A DNA stretch of 64,000 nucleotides, from assembly GCA_964557295.1 (NCBI GenBank), contig CAZKZP010000001.1, positions 100,283 to 164,282 on the forward strand. Reading direction: 5' to 3'. This stretch comes from JBFMHP01 sp964557295 (GTDB lineage Bacteria; Pseudomonadota; Gammaproteobacteria; RBG-16-57-12). The notes under the pieces are model-generated. The model had not been told where the DNA came from and made no database searches. It worked only from the letters and a program-made list of their open reading frames with translations. This document shows, piece by piece, positions 8,764 to 19,360 of this stretch. How positions within the stretch are numbered: the stretch's first letter is position 1; each line of letters begins with the position of its first letter. A program made the position numbers and the translations under genes.

Positions 8764-9342
8764 ATGGGCGAACAGATTTCTGATCGGGAGCTGGTTGAAC
8801 GAGTTCAGAGGGGTGATAAAAAGGCATTTGATCTGCTGGTGATCAAATACCAGTACAAAATCATCAAACTGGTCTCCCGCTACATCCGCGAGCCGAGTGA
8901 GGCTCAGGATGTCGCCCAGGATGCGTTCATCAAGGCCTACCGGGCCTTGCCGAGCTTTCGGGGCGAGAGCGCGTTTTATACCTGGCTGTATCGGATTGCG
9001 ACCAACACCGCCAAGAATCATCTGGTTGCGCAACAGCGCAGACAAAGCGAGGTGGTGATCGATGATGAAGAGGCGTTGCAGCGCGAAAGCCAGATGGGTC
9101 TCGATGATATCGAGACGCCGGACAATGTGCTGATCAAGGATGAAGTGGAAAGAACGGTATTCGAGGCGATCGAGAGCCTGCCGGATGACCTCAAGACAGC
9201 GATTTCGCTGCGCGAGCTGGAGGGGCTGAGCTACGAAGAGATCGCGGCCGCAATGGATTGCCCCGTCGGTACCGTGCGTTCCCGGATCTTCAGGGCGCGT
9301 GAAACAATAACCAACAAATTGCGGGCATTACTGGGCGAATAG
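8764..9342 (+). CDS. rpoE: RNA polymerase sigma factor RpoE (AlgU-like)
   Basis: This is an ECF sigma factor that directs transcription in response to envelope stress. The ATG at 8764 gives the family N-terminus MGEQISDRELVERVQRGDKKAFDLL and has a strong GGAGAAAGG upstream; an in-frame start at 8719 lacks both. The 192-residue product has sigma region 2 (SRYIREPSEAQDVAQDAFIKAY, then FYTWLYRIATNTAKNH) and region 4 (SLRELEGLSYEEIAAAMDCPVGTVRSR). The next three genes encode its membrane anti-sigma factor, the periplasmic partner and RseC, all in the same direction. Confidence 0.97.
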   Translation: MGEQISDRELVERVQRGDKKAFDLLVIKYQYKIIKLVSRYIREPSEAQDVAQDAFIKAYRALPSFRGESAFYTWLYRIATNTAKNHLVAQQRRQSEVVIDDEEALQRESQMGLDDIETPDNVLIKDEVERTVFEAIESLPDDLKTAISLRELEGLSYEEIAAAMDCPVGTVRSRIFRARETITNKLRALLGE

Positions 9343-9359
9343 ATCATGAGGAATCGGCA

Positions 9360-9950
9360 ATGAGCAATTCGGAGCAACTGGGTACCCAAGTTTCATCTTT
9401 CGTCGACGGCGAGATGGCGCAGGCTGAGACAGAACTGTTGATCAAGCGCCTGGGCAAAGATGAGCAATTGCAAAGTCAGTGGCGGTATTACCATCTGATC
9501 AGCGACACCCTGAAAAACCAGCTTCCCGAGCGTCTCGATGCCGGCTTCGCCGCGCGGGTCTCCATGGCGATCCATGATGAATCCACCTATACTCACGGGG
9601 CTGCCCGAAGAACAGCCTTGCTTAAGAAGCTTGCCGGCGTTGCGGTCGCGGCCTCGGTGGCCACCTTGGGCATCGGTGCCGTATTGCTCGTGGCACAGCA
9701 AGGCGGTATCACGAACCCTTCCGGCATGACGGCGCAGAGTCAGCAGCCCGCGGAGAAGATCGTCTTTACCGCCTCCGGGCAGGCGGGCGGCAATGAAGCG
9801 GTGGTGCTGGTGGATGCGAACGAACCGGCGACCCCGCCCATAGACTCGCGCATGAACAAGTATCTGGTCAATCACAGTGAATATGCCGTCGGCGTGAACA
9901 TGCAAAGTGTGTTGCCCTATGCCAGGATAGTTGGGCAGCAGGTAAAATAG
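9360..9950 (+). CDS. rseA: Anti-sigma-E factor RseA/MucA
   Basis: RseA holds RpoE at the inner membrane until regulated proteolysis releases it. The 196-residue protein has the cytoplasmic RseA N-terminal domain (SSFVDGEMAQAETELLIKRL, then WRYYHLISDTL), one transmembrane helix at about residues 87-112 and a periplasmic tail. The C-terminal residues contain the segment VNHSEYAVGVNMQSVLPYAR, usual in MucA-like proteins. It starts 17 bases after rpoE. Confidence 0.92.
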   Translation: MSNSEQLGTQVSSFVDGEMAQAETELLIKRLGKDEQLQSQWRYYHLISDTLKNQLPERLDAGFAARVSMAIHDESTYTHGAARRTALLKKLAGVAVAASVATLGIGAVLLVAQQGGITNPSGMTAQSQQPAEKIVFTASGQAGGNEAVVLVDANEPATPPIDSRMNKYLVNHSEYAVGVNMQSVLPYARIVGQQVK

Positions 9951-9962
9951 TCGTGGAGTCTT

Positions 9963-10949
9963 ATGTGTGCAGTTAGGTGCTACTGGCTTTTACTGATCAC
10001 CATCTTTTCCGGGAACGTCTTCGCCGAAAATAATACGCACAATGCCATGGAATGGCTGGATCGCATGATTTCTGCGCAGCAGAAACTCAATTATCACGGA
10101 ACCTTCGTTTATTTCCATGATGGCAATCTCGAGTCGATGAAGGTGATTCACGCCTCCGGTGTCGCCGGGGAACGTGAGCGCTTGATACATCTCAATGGCA
10201 CCGCCCGTGAAGTGGTGCGCAATAATGATATCGTCACCTGCATTTTTCCGAGTGATAAACTGGTGGTCGTGGACAAGCGCCACGGACGCCGCGGTTTTTC
10301 GCCCCTGCTCAGCACCAAGAACATCGAGGCCTTCGAGCAAAATTATCGATTGCAGGTCAACGAAAAGTCAGATCGCGTCGCCGGACAGGCCGCGCGCCTG
10401 ATCGAGGTGGAACCCAAGGATGCCTATCGTTACGGGTACCGCCTGTGGGTCAATGATCATGCCTTGTTGTTGCGCGCGGACCTGGTCGATGAAACCAAGA
10501 AGCTCATCGAACAGATCATGTTTACTGATCTCACCGTAGTGAACGAAATCCCGCATGATATGCTGGCCCCGTCGATGGACTTGGAGGGATTTGTCTGGTA
10601 TCGCCAGGATCAGATCGTCGACATGGCCAACAACCCGAATGCGATCGACTGGAAGATCGGTGTGATGCCCAAGGGGTTTGCGCTCAAGCTCTATCATCAG
10701 CGCAAGCCGGAAAAGGCGGGCGAGAACATGCTAGAGCATTTGGTGATTACCGACGGCTTGGCCTCGATCTCGGTTTTTATCGAGCCTACGCCAGATGGAG
10801 TCAAGCCGGAAACCAAGACCTTTCAGATGGGGGCCTTGAATGTGCACACCACCTTCAAGGGCGAATATCAAGTGACCGTGCTCGGTGATGTGCCATCAGT
10901 GACGGTGCAGAAAATCGCACAATCCGTAACCAGAGTGAGCAGGAAATGA
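9963..10949 (+). CDS. rseB: Periplasmic sigma-E regulatory protein RseB/MucB
   Basis: RseB binds the periplasmic part of RseA and slows its cleavage. It has a LolA/LppX-like fold and senses mislocalised lipids or lipopolysaccharide in studied species. The 328-residue protein begins with a cleavable signal peptide (about residues 1-20, ending VFA). MucB-type segments are present: ALEWLDRM-like AMEWLDRMISAQQKLNYHGTF near the N-terminus and GALNVHTTFKGEYQVTVLGDVP near the C-terminus. It overlaps rseC by four bases. Confidence 0.93.
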   Translation: MCAVRCYWLLLITIFSGNVFAENNTHNAMEWLDRMISAQQKLNYHGTFVYFHDGNLESMKVIHASGVAGERERLIHLNGTAREVVRNNDIVTCIFPSDKLVVVDKRHGRRGFSPLLSTKNIEAFEQNYRLQVNEKSDRVAGQAARLIEVEPKDAYRYGYRLWVNDHALLLRADLVDETKKLIEQIMFTDLTVVNEIPHDMLAPSMDLEGFVWYRQDQIVDMANNPNAIDWKIGVMPKGFALKLYHQRKPEKAGENMLEHLVITDGLASISVFIEPTPDGVKPETKTFQMGALNVHTTFKGEYQVTVLGDVPSVTVQKIAQSVTRVSRK

Positions 10950-11416
10950 TTGAAGAAGTGGCGCGCGTCGTTGCGGTTGAAGGGGATTTCGCCTGGGTCG
11001 AAACCGAGCGCAAGTCCACCTGTGGAAATTGTGCGGCAAACAAAGGCTGCGGCACGGCGGTGTTGAGCGAGACGATAGGAAAGCGGGTCGCCAGGATGAA
11101 GGCCTTGAATGAGGCAAAGGCTCGCGTGGGCGCGCGGGTTTTGGTCGGTATCGACGAGCAGGCCTTGGTCAGGGGATCGCTCGCCGTTTATGCCGTGCCG
11201 CTGTTGTCCATGCTGGGCGCCGCTATCTTGATGGATATCTTGGTAGGCGCGGAGGCCATGGTTATACTGGGCGGGATGCTGGGGCTGGCGGGCGGATTTC
11301 TCTGGCTCAAGTATTTTGCCGAGCGCATCAGTAAGAATGCGCACTATCAGGCGGTCATATTGCGGGAAATCGCGCAAGATCAATCGACAATTATCCTGCA
11401 TTCGATGCAGTCTTAA
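10946..11416 (+). CDS. rseC: SoxR-reducing system / RseC family protein
   Basis: RseC is a small inner-membrane protein found in sigma-E operons and in SoxR-reducing systems. The 156-residue product has the N-terminal cysteine set CGNCAANKGCG and two transmembrane helices at about residues 75-118, after which the chain returns to a short polar tail. The four-cysteine motif may bind a metal or cluster; that is family inference. ATGA overlap with rseB. Confidence 0.9.
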   Translation: MIEEVARVVAVEGDFAWVETERKSTCGNCAANKGCGTAVLSETIGKRVARMKALNEAKARVGARVLVGIDEQALVRGSLAVYAVPLLSMLGAAILMDILVGAEAMVILGGMLGLAGGFLWLKYFAERISKNAHYQAVILREIAQDQSTIILHSMQS

Positions 11417-11432
11417 CCATTCGGGAGTTTTT

Positions 11433-12884
11433 ATGCGGATGCAAAGCAAAATGAGTCCCTTGCGGGGCCGGTCATGGTTTTTTGTCTTGGCGTTGTTGTT
11501 AGGATTGCAGCACGTGGCCGCCGCCCGGGTGATGCTGCCGGATTTTTCCGAGCTGGTCGACAATTACGGCACGGCCATCGTCAATATCAGCACCACCCAG
11601 AAGATACAGCATCCCAAAATACAGTCACCTTATAACACCCCGCCGGAAATTCCTGAAGGACCTTTCGGTGATTTGTTCCGCCATTTCTTCGATGACGAGA
11701 AGAAGTTCCGCGAGTTCGAGGAATTCGATTCCAAGTCGCTGGGCTCGGGATTCATCATTTCCGCCGAAGGTTACGTATTGACCAATCACCACGTGATTAA
11801 GGACGCCAAGGAAGTCATCGTTCGGCTCTCCGACCGGCGCGAACTGGTGGCCGAAGTCATCGGCTCCGATGAAAAGAGCGATATCGCGCTGCTCAAGGTC
11901 GAGGCCAAGGACCTCCCGGTGGTGAAAATGGAGCGCAAGACCCCGGTGAAGGTCGGCGAATGGGTCTTGGCCATCGGTTCGCCCTTCGGCTTCGAGCAGA
12001 CCGTGACCGCGGGCATCGTCAGCGCCACCGGACGCAGTTTGCCGCGCGAGAATTACGTGCCTTTCATTCAGACCGATGTCGCGATCAATCCGGGCAATTC
12101 GGGGGGACCGCTGTTTGACATGGACGGCAACGTCATTGGCATCAATTCACAGATCTACAGTCGCACCGGCGGTTTCATGGGCTTGTCATTCGCTATTCCG
12201 ATCGACGTGGCGCTGTCGGTCGTTGAGCAGGTCAAGAACAAGGGATATGTCTCGCGCGGCTGGTTGGGCGTGCTGATTCAGGAAGTGACCCGCGAGTTGG
12301 CGGAGTCGATGTCCCTGGCCAAACCCGAAGGGGCCCTGGTGTCACGCGTGTTGCCCAGCAGTCCGGCCGAAAAGGCTGGATTGAAGGTCGGCGATGTGAT
12401 CCTTGAATTCAACGGCAAGCCGGTGACGGACTCGGCCAGCCTGCCCCCGCTCGTCGGCATGACAGCGGTCGGGGCCAAGGTGAAGGTCAAGCTGATTCGT
12501 GACGGCAAACCGATGTCGGTCGACATCAAGATCGGTGAACTGCCCGGTGACGATGAATTGCGGTTATCCGCCGCCGGCGAGCAGGGCGAGCGGCTCGGCG
12601 ACCGCATCGGTTTGCGCGTGACGGCCCTGGATGAGGAGCAACGCGAGCGTTTCGGGATCGAAAAAAACGGCGTGTTGGTGGCCGAGGTCCTGGAGGGGGC
12701 GGCCAAGAAGGCGGGTGTGCGCCGCGGCGATGTGATCCTGATGCTGAATAATACGGACGTGAAGGATATCGATCAGTTCGCTGATTTGGTTAAGAAACTG
12801 CCTGCCAACAAGAGTATCCGGGTGCTGCTCCAGCGCGGTAGCGGGCCGGTGTTCCTGGCGCTGAAGATTACGGACGAGAAATAA
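11433..12884 (+). CDS. degP: Do-family periplasmic serine protease (DegP/MucD)
   Basis: This protein degrades or chaperones misfolded envelope proteins. The ATG at 11433, after CGGGAG, gives a 483-residue product with a signal peptide (about residues 1-31). The catalytic triad is visible: His120 (LTNHHV), Asp150 (KSDIALLK) and Ser223 (NPGNSGGPL). Two PDZ domains follow, the first with GWLGVLIQEVTRELAESM and the second with RIGLRVTALDEEQRERFGI. Being last in the rpoE-rse operon fits a MucD-type role in the sigma-E response. A longer upstream in-frame start overlaps rseC and is not supported. Confidence 0.95.
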   Translation: MRMQSKMSPLRGRSWFFVLALLLGLQHVAAARVMLPDFSELVDNYGTAIVNISTTQKIQHPKIQSPYNTPPEIPEGPFGDLFRHFFDDEKKFREFEEFDSKSLGSGFIISAEGYVLTNHHVIKDAKEVIVRLSDRRELVAEVIGSDEKSDIALLKVEAKDLPVVKMERKTPVKVGEWVLAIGSPFGFEQTVTAGIVSATGRSLPRENYVPFIQTDVAINPGNSGGPLFDMDGNVIGINSQIYSRTGGFMGLSFAIPIDVALSVVEQVKNKGYVSRGWLGVLIQEVTRELAESMSLAKPEGALVSRVLPSSPAEKAGLKVGDVILEFNGKPVTDSASLPPLVGMTAVGAKVKVKLIRDGKPMSVDIKIGELPGDDELRLSAAGEQGERLGDRIGLRVTALDEEQRERFGIEKNGVLVAEVLEGAAKKAGVRRGDVILMLNNTDVKDIDQFADLVKKLPANKSIRVLLQRGSGPVFLALKITDEK

Positions 12885-12889
12885 ACTTG

Positions 12890-13138
12890 ATGCAGCTGAC
12901 GCTGTATGGGCATGGGTATTGCCATCTCTGCCATGAGATGCTGGAGGCGCTCTCCCCATTGCAGCGTCAGTACCGGTTCGAAGTGGAGTGGGTCGATATC
13001 GACGGATGCGCGGAGTTGGAGGCCAGGTTTGGCGAACGAGTGCCGGTGTTGACCGCGGGCGACGAGGAGATCTGCCACCACCGTCTCGATGCTGGCGCGG
13101 TACTGCGACGTTTTAACCTGTCTGGAAAAGCATTATAA
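12890..13138 (+). CDS. Glutaredoxin-family (DUF836-type) thioredoxin-fold protein
   Basis: This 82-residue protein has a thioredoxin fold with a redox-type motif CHLC near residue 12 (LYGHGYCHLCHEMLEAL), the cis-proline segment RVPVL and a glutaredoxin-like C-terminal helix. Such small proteins often follow degP or precede lepA in gammaproteobacteria; the substrate is unknown. ATG at 12890 was chosen over a TTG one codon upstream. It starts five bases after degP, so it is probably the last gene of the stress operon, before a terminator. Confidence 0.8.
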   Translation: MQLTLYGHGYCHLCHEMLEALSPLQRQYRFEVEWVDIDGCAELEARFGERVPVLTAGDEEICHHRLDAGAVLRRFNLSGKAL

Positions 13139-13178
13139 TCAGCGCCGGTCCCAAGGTGGAGACCGGGGTTGGTAGCTT

Positions 13179-13204
13179 AAAGGCGCCAAAGTGCGCCTTT
13201 TTTG
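13179..13204 (+). terminator. Intrinsic terminator before lepA
   Basis: An 8-bp stem (AAAGGCGC / GCGCCTTT) with a 6-base loop is followed by a T run. It closes the rpoE-degP-glutaredoxin unit, which implies that lepA has its own promoter or is read through at low level. Confidence 0.75.
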
Positions 13205-13245
13205 TTGAGCGCGGTCTTCATTCCCATGTTTTAGAGTGCTAACGA

Positions 13246-15054
<1,809 letters not shown>

Positions 15055-15870
15055 ATGAATATCGATTTTGAATTGGTCATGGTAGTGGCGCTGCTGGTGT
15101 GCGCGGCGCTGACGTTGCTGGATGTCTATTTACTCCGCCCGAAACGCCTGCGGGCGCAGGCCGCATTGCGCAATGGTCCAGGCCCGGACGATGAGCGAGT
15201 CCAGGCGGCCGGACGCGAGCCGGTGCTGATCGAATACGCGCGGGCATTCTGGCCGGTGCTGTTGATCGTCCTGGTGCTGCGTTCCTTCCTGATCGAACCG
15301 TTTCGCATCCCGTCCGGCTCGATGATGCCGACCCTGCTGGTCGGTGATTTCATCATGGTGAATAAATATTCCTACGGACTGCGTTTGCCGGTGCTCCATA
15401 CCAAGGTGCTCGACATCGGCGCGCCGGAGCGCGGCGATGTGGTGGTGTTCCGGTATCCGAAGGAACCGTCCATCGATTACATCAAGCGCGTGGTAGGCGT
15501 GCCGGGGGATGTCATCGGCTATTATGATAAACAGCTCTATATCAACGGAAAACCTTTAACTCGCACCGAGGCTGGCCGATATGAAGGGGTGGGGGCCGGG
15601 GTGACCATGAGCGGCAATGAACTGTATCAGGAAGATCTGGGTGCGATGGCGCATCAAATCATGATTGATTCGCGCAAACCTTCGCAGAGCGGGGAAATCA
15701 CGGTTCCACCCGGGCATTATTTCGTGATGGGCGATAATCGCGACAACAGTAATGACAGTCGTTTCTGGGGCATGGTGCCGGAGGCGAATCTGGTGGGCAA
15801 GGCCTTCATGATCTGGATGAACTGGGATGATGGGGTCGCGTTCTCGCGCATCGGGAACATCATTGAATAA
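15055..15870 (+). CDS. lepB: Signal peptidase I
   Basis: LepB cleaves signal peptides of exported proteins at the outer face of the inner membrane. The 271-residue protein has two N-terminal membrane segments (about residues 5-27 and 62-80). The catalytic serine is Ser89 in IPSGSMMPTL and the general base is Lys144 in DYIKRVVGVPGD. Box E (GDNRDNSNDSRFWG) is present. It starts on the base after the lepA stop. Confidence 0.96.
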   Translation: MNIDFELVMVVALLVCAALTLLDVYLLRPKRLRAQAALRNGPGPDDERVQAAGREPVLIEYARAFWPVLLIVLVLRSFLIEPFRIPSGSMMPTLLVGDFIMVNKYSYGLRLPVLHTKVLDIGAPERGDVVVFRYPKEPSIDYIKRVVGVPGDVIGYYDKQLYINGKPLTRTEAGRYEGVGAGVTMSGNELYQEDLGAMAHQIMIDSRKPSQSGEITVPPGHYFVMGDNRDNSNDSRFWGMVPEANLVGKAFMIWMNWDDGVAFSRIGNIIE

Positions 15871-15894
15871 CACAACAATAGGAGTGTTCAGACG

Positions 15895-16275
15895 GTGAAG
15901 CACAATATGCGGAAACAGACAGGGATCACCATGATCGGCATGGTGGTATTGCTAGGCATTCTGGCCGTGATAGTGCTGATTGCGCTCAAGCTGACGCCGA
16001 TCTACATAGACTCGTACAAGATCGATGCCGTGATGAAGGATGTCGTCAATGAAAAAACGGAAGACGGTTCGCGGCTGAGCAAGGAAGAGATCAAGAAGAG
16101 ACTGGAGCGGCGCTTCGATATCGAGGATGTGACATCGGTGACCGCGAAGGAGTTCAACATCAATGCCGAAAAAGGCGGTGCTTCCGTTTCGGTGCAATAC
16201 GAAGTGCGCAAGCCAGTAGCGTTTAATATCGACGTGGTGGTGCGCTTCGACAAAAAGGCCGAGGCCGGCAATTGA
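15895..16275 (+). CDS. DUF4845 membrane protein
   Basis: This 126-residue protein has one N-terminal transmembrane segment (about residues 12-33) and a small periplasmic domain. Its placement between lepB and rnc, and the ITMIGMVVLLGI / LKLTPIYIDSYKI pattern, match DUF4845, a family of unknown function that resembles pseudopilins at its N-terminus. The GTG start at 15895 has AGGAG ten bases upstream. The stop overlaps the rnc start. Confidence 0.82.
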   Translation: MKHNMRKQTGITMIGMVVLLGILAVIVLIALKLTPIYIDSYKIDAVMKDVVNEKTEDGSRLSKEEIKKRLERRFDIEDVTSVTAKEFNINAEKGGASVSVQYEVRKPVAFNIDVVVRFDKKAEAGN

Positions 16276-16952
16276 TGCAGCGCCAACCGGACGGCTTGTC
16301 GCGTAAACTGGGTTATCGCTTCAAAGACACAAACCTTCTCACCGCCGCACTGACGCACCGCAGCGCCGGGGGGCTCAATAATGAGCGCCTAGAGTTCCTC
16401 GGCGATGCGATCCTAAACTTTCTCATCGCCGAATATCTCTACACGCGCTTTCCCCAGTACAATGAGGGACAGTTGAGCCGGCTGCGCGCGAGCCTGGTCA
16501 ACGGGGATACCCTGGCGCAGCTGGCGCGCAAGCTGGAGCTGGGTGAATATCTGATCCTGGGGCCGGGCGAGTTGAAAAGCGGCGGGTTCAGCCGTGACTC
16601 CATCCTGGCCGATGCGCTGGAGGCGGTGTTCGGCGCCGTCTATCTCGATGGCGGCATGACCCCGGCCAAGGAGATCATTATGACGGTATTTGCCGGGGTA
16701 TTGGCGCATTTGTCGCCGGATCAGGTGCTCAAGGATGCGAAGACGCGGCTCCAGGAATACTTGCAGGGACGCCGTCTGCCGCTGCCGGAATACGAGCTGG
16801 TGTCGGTGGCGGGCGAGTCGCACGACCAGCATTTCGTCATCAAATGCCGGGTCAGTGGCGCCGAGCGCGAGGAATTCATTGGTGAAGGTTCCAGCCGCCG
16901 CAAGGCCGAACAAATGGCGGCTGAAGAGGTATTGAAGTTTTTAGGCGTATGA
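16275..16952 (+). CDS. rnc: Ribonuclease III
   Basis: RNase III cuts double-stranded RNA and processes rRNA and mRNA. The 225-residue product has the catalytic signature NERLEFLGDA, the second acidic site (DALEAVFGAVYLDGG) and a C-terminal double-stranded RNA-binding domain (KTRLQEYLQ to KAEQMAAEEVL). ATG at 16275 was preferred over the adjacent in-frame TTG at 16272. Its stop overlaps the era start by four bases; rnc-era-recO is a classic co-transcribed set. Confidence 0.97.
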   Translation: MQRQPDGLSRKLGYRFKDTNLLTAALTHRSAGGLNNERLEFLGDAILNFLIAEYLYTRFPQYNEGQLSRLRASLVNGDTLAQLARKLELGEYLILGPGELKSGGFSRDSILADALEAVFGAVYLDGGMTPAKEIIMTVFAGVLAHLSPDQVLKDAKTRLQEYLQGRRLPLPEYELVSVAGESHDQHFVIKCRVSGAEREEFIGEGSSRRKAEQMAAEEVLKFLGV

Positions 16953-17860
16953 GTGTGGAAGAAGAGAAAGATTTTCGTTGTGGCTTCGTGGCGATCGTGG
17001 GACGTCCCAATGTCGGTAAATCGACCCTGTTGAATCAGGCGCTGGGACAGAAGATCAGCATCACCGCGCGCAAGCCGCAGACCACTCGGCACCGCATCCG
17101 GGGCATCAAGACCACCGAGGATGCGCAGATCATCTATGTGGACACGCCGGGCATCCATCTGCACGGCAAGCGGGCGATGAACCGCTATCTCAACCGCACC
17201 GCCTCCGGCAGCATCGAAGATGTGGATGCCGTGATCTTCGTCGTCGAGGGCGGCAAGTGGACCGAGGAAGACCAGGCGGTATTTGAGCGGGTGACCCAGT
17301 CGGATCGCCCCATCGTGCTGGTCATCAACAAGATCGACCAAATCAAGGATAAGGCGCAGCTACTGCCTTTGATCGAGAAATTCGAAAAAATGCATGCGTT
17401 CGCCGCCATCGTACCGTTATCCGCGCGCACCGGTAAAAGCGTTGAAAATCTGGAGCAGGAGATCAAGAAGCTGCTCCCGCTTTCACCCCCCTTGTATCCT
17501 GAGGAGCAGATCACCGACCGCAGCGAACGGTTCCTCGCCGCGGAGATCATCCGTGAGAAATTGATCCGCAATCTGGGCGATGAGATCCCCTATGCCTTGA
17601 CGGTGGAGATCGAGAAGTTCGCCGATGAGGATGGCATGCTGCATATCTGCGGCTTGATCTGGGTGGAGCGGCCGGGTCAGAAGGTCATCGTGATCGGTAA
17701 AGACGGCGAAAAACTCAAGTTGGTGGGTCAGGAGGCGCGCAAGGATATGAACCGGCTGTTCGATCGCAAGGTCCATCTGCAACTGTGGGTGAAGGTGAAG
17801 GAAGGCTGGTCCGACGACGAGCGGGCGCTGCGCAGCCTCGGCTACAGCGATGAGCTCTGA
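16949..17860 (+). CDS. era: GTPase Era
   Basis: Era is an essential GTPase that binds the 3' end of 16S rRNA and assists 30S maturation. The 303-residue protein has G1 GRPNVGKSTL, G3 DTPGIH, G4 NKID and a C-terminal KH domain (VIGKDGEKLKLVGQEARKDM). ATGA overlap with rnc and an 11-base overlap with recO indicate one transcript. Confidence 0.97.
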   Translation: MSVEEEKDFRCGFVAIVGRPNVGKSTLLNQALGQKISITARKPQTTRHRIRGIKTTEDAQIIYVDTPGIHLHGKRAMNRYLNRTASGSIEDVDAVIFVVEGGKWTEEDQAVFERVTQSDRPIVLVINKIDQIKDKAQLLPLIEKFEKMHAFAAIVPLSARTGKSVENLEQEIKKLLPLSPPLYPEEQITDRSERFLAAEIIREKLIRNLGDEIPYALTVEIEKFADEDGMLHICGLIWVERPGQKVIVIGKDGEKLKLVGQEARKDMNRLFDRKVHLQLWVKVKEGWSDDERALRSLGYSDEL

Positions 17861-18587
17861 GGCGACCCTGCAGCCCGCGTACGTGCTGCATACCCGCGCC
17901 TATCGCGAGACGAGCGTCATCGTCGATCTGTTCACCCGGGACTTTGGCCGATTGTCGGCCGTGGCCAAGGGGGTGCGCCGGGCGGGCTCAGCCGAACGCG
18001 TCCTACTGCAGCCGTTTCGATCGTTACTGATTTCCTGGCGCGGCCGCGGCACGATGCCGACCTTGCGTGCCGTCGAGGCCAACGGCCAGCCCTGGCCACT
18101 GACCGGCGCCGCTCTGGCCAGCGCCTTCTATTTTAATGAGTTGCTGGTGCGGTTGGTGCCTGGCTTCGATCCGCACCCCGATTTGTATGCAGCTTATGAC
18201 CAGGCCTTGGCTGGATTGGCCGAGGCGTCTGTGCTATCGAGCAGCGAGCTGCCGGCGCTCGAAATTCATTTGCGGCGTTTCGAAAAGCGCCTGCTGGAGG
18301 ACCTGGGCTACGGGTTGATCCTGGATCACGAGGGGTCTAGCGGCGCGGGGCTGGAGGATGAGGCTTGCTACGCCTATCATCTGGAGCAGGGCCCGGTGGC
18401 GCAACCCGAGCATAGCCACCCGCCGGGCGTGCTCATGCACGGGGACACCTTCAAGGCCTTGCAGGCAGAGGCCTTTTCATCCGTGCGCCAGCTCCAGGAG
18501 GCCAAACAGTTGATGCGGCTGGTGATCAACGCCCATCTCGGCGGCAAGCCGCTGTATAGTCGTGAACTGATGAAAAAAGTTCTCTGA
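17850..18587 (+). CDS. recO: DNA repair protein RecO
   Basis: RecO helps load RecA at gaps together with RecR (RecFOR pathway). The 245-residue protein has an N-terminal OB-fold (PAYVLHTRAYRETSVIVDLFT) and a helical C-terminal domain with YFNELLVRLVPGFDPHP. The zinc-binding cysteines found in some RecO proteins are not evident, as is common in gammaproteobacteria. It overlaps era. Confidence 0.94.
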   Translation: MSSEATLQPAYVLHTRAYRETSVIVDLFTRDFGRLSAVAKGVRRAGSAERVLLQPFRSLLISWRGRGTMPTLRAVEANGQPWPLTGAALASAFYFNELLVRLVPGFDPHPDLYAAYDQALAGLAEASVLSSSELPALEIHLRRFEKRLLEDLGYGLILDHEGSSGAGLEDEACYAYHLEQGPVAQPEHSHPPGVLMHGDTFKALQAEAFSSVRQLQEAKQLMRLVINAHLGGKPLYSRELMKKVL

Positions 18588-18619
18588 AATCCAGGGGGTG
18601 AACAGGTGAGGAGCGTGTG

Positions 18620-19360
18620 GTGAGCAATTACAAGCCAATCTTGCTGGGCGTGAACATCGATCACGTGGCGACGCTGCGCCAGGCGCGCGGCACGCGTTAT
18701 CCCGATCCGATCCAGGCCGCCATCGATTCCGAGCAGGCCGGTGCCGACGCCATTACCTTGCATCTGCGCGAAGACCGCCGCCATATCCAGGAGCGCGACG
18801 TGGAGATGCTGCGGGATATCCTGCTGACGCGCATGAATCTGGAGATGGCTGTCACCGACGAGATGCTGGCCATCGCCGAACGCATCCGGCCGCAGGAGTG
18901 TTGCTTGGTGCCGGAGCGGCGCGAGGAGCTGACCACCGAGGGCGGCCTGGATGTGGCCGGCCAAAAGGGCCGGATCCGGGAGGCCTGCACGCATCTGGCC
19001 GCCGCCGGGGTGCGGGTGTCGCTGTTCGTCGACGCCGACCGGACCCAGATCGAAGCGGCCAAGGAAGTGGGCGCCCCGGTCATCGAGATTCACACCGGTC
19101 ATTTTGCCGATGCCCAGTCCCCCGCAGCGCAGGTCGCGGAGTTGGAGCGCATCCGGGATGCGGCGCGTTTTGGCGACTCGCTCGGTCTGCACGTCAATGC
19201 CGGACATGGCTTGAACTACCAGAATGTGGCGGTCATCGCCGCCATCCCGCAGCTGTGCGAATTGAATATCGGACACGCCATTGTCGCGCGCGCGCTGTTC
19301 ACCGGACTGCAAGAGGCGGTGCGGGAGATGAAGCGGCTGATGGTGGAGGCGCGCCGGTGA
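18620..19360 (+). CDS. pdxJ: Pyridoxine 5'-phosphate synthase
   Basis: PdxJ condenses 1-deoxyxylulose 5-phosphate with aminoacetone phosphate to make pyridoxine phosphate. It is a TIM barrel; the signature GVNIDHVATLRQARGTRYPDP is at the N-terminus, with LVPERREELTTEGGLD and HVNAGHGLNYQN further on. The GTG at 18620 has GAGGAG six bases upstream, better spaced than the GTG at 18617. Its stop overlaps acpS, as in E. coli. Confidence 0.96.
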   Translation: MSNYKPILLGVNIDHVATLRQARGTRYPDPIQAAIDSEQAGADAITLHLREDRRHIQERDVEMLRDILLTRMNLEMAVTDEMLAIAERIRPQECCLVPERREELTTEGGLDVAGQKGRIREACTHLAAAGVRVSLFVDADRTQIEAAKEVGAPVIEIHTGHFADAQSPAAQVAELERIRDAARFGDSLGLHVNAGHGLNYQNVAVIAAIPQLCELNIGHAIVARALFTGLQEAVREMKRLMVEARR

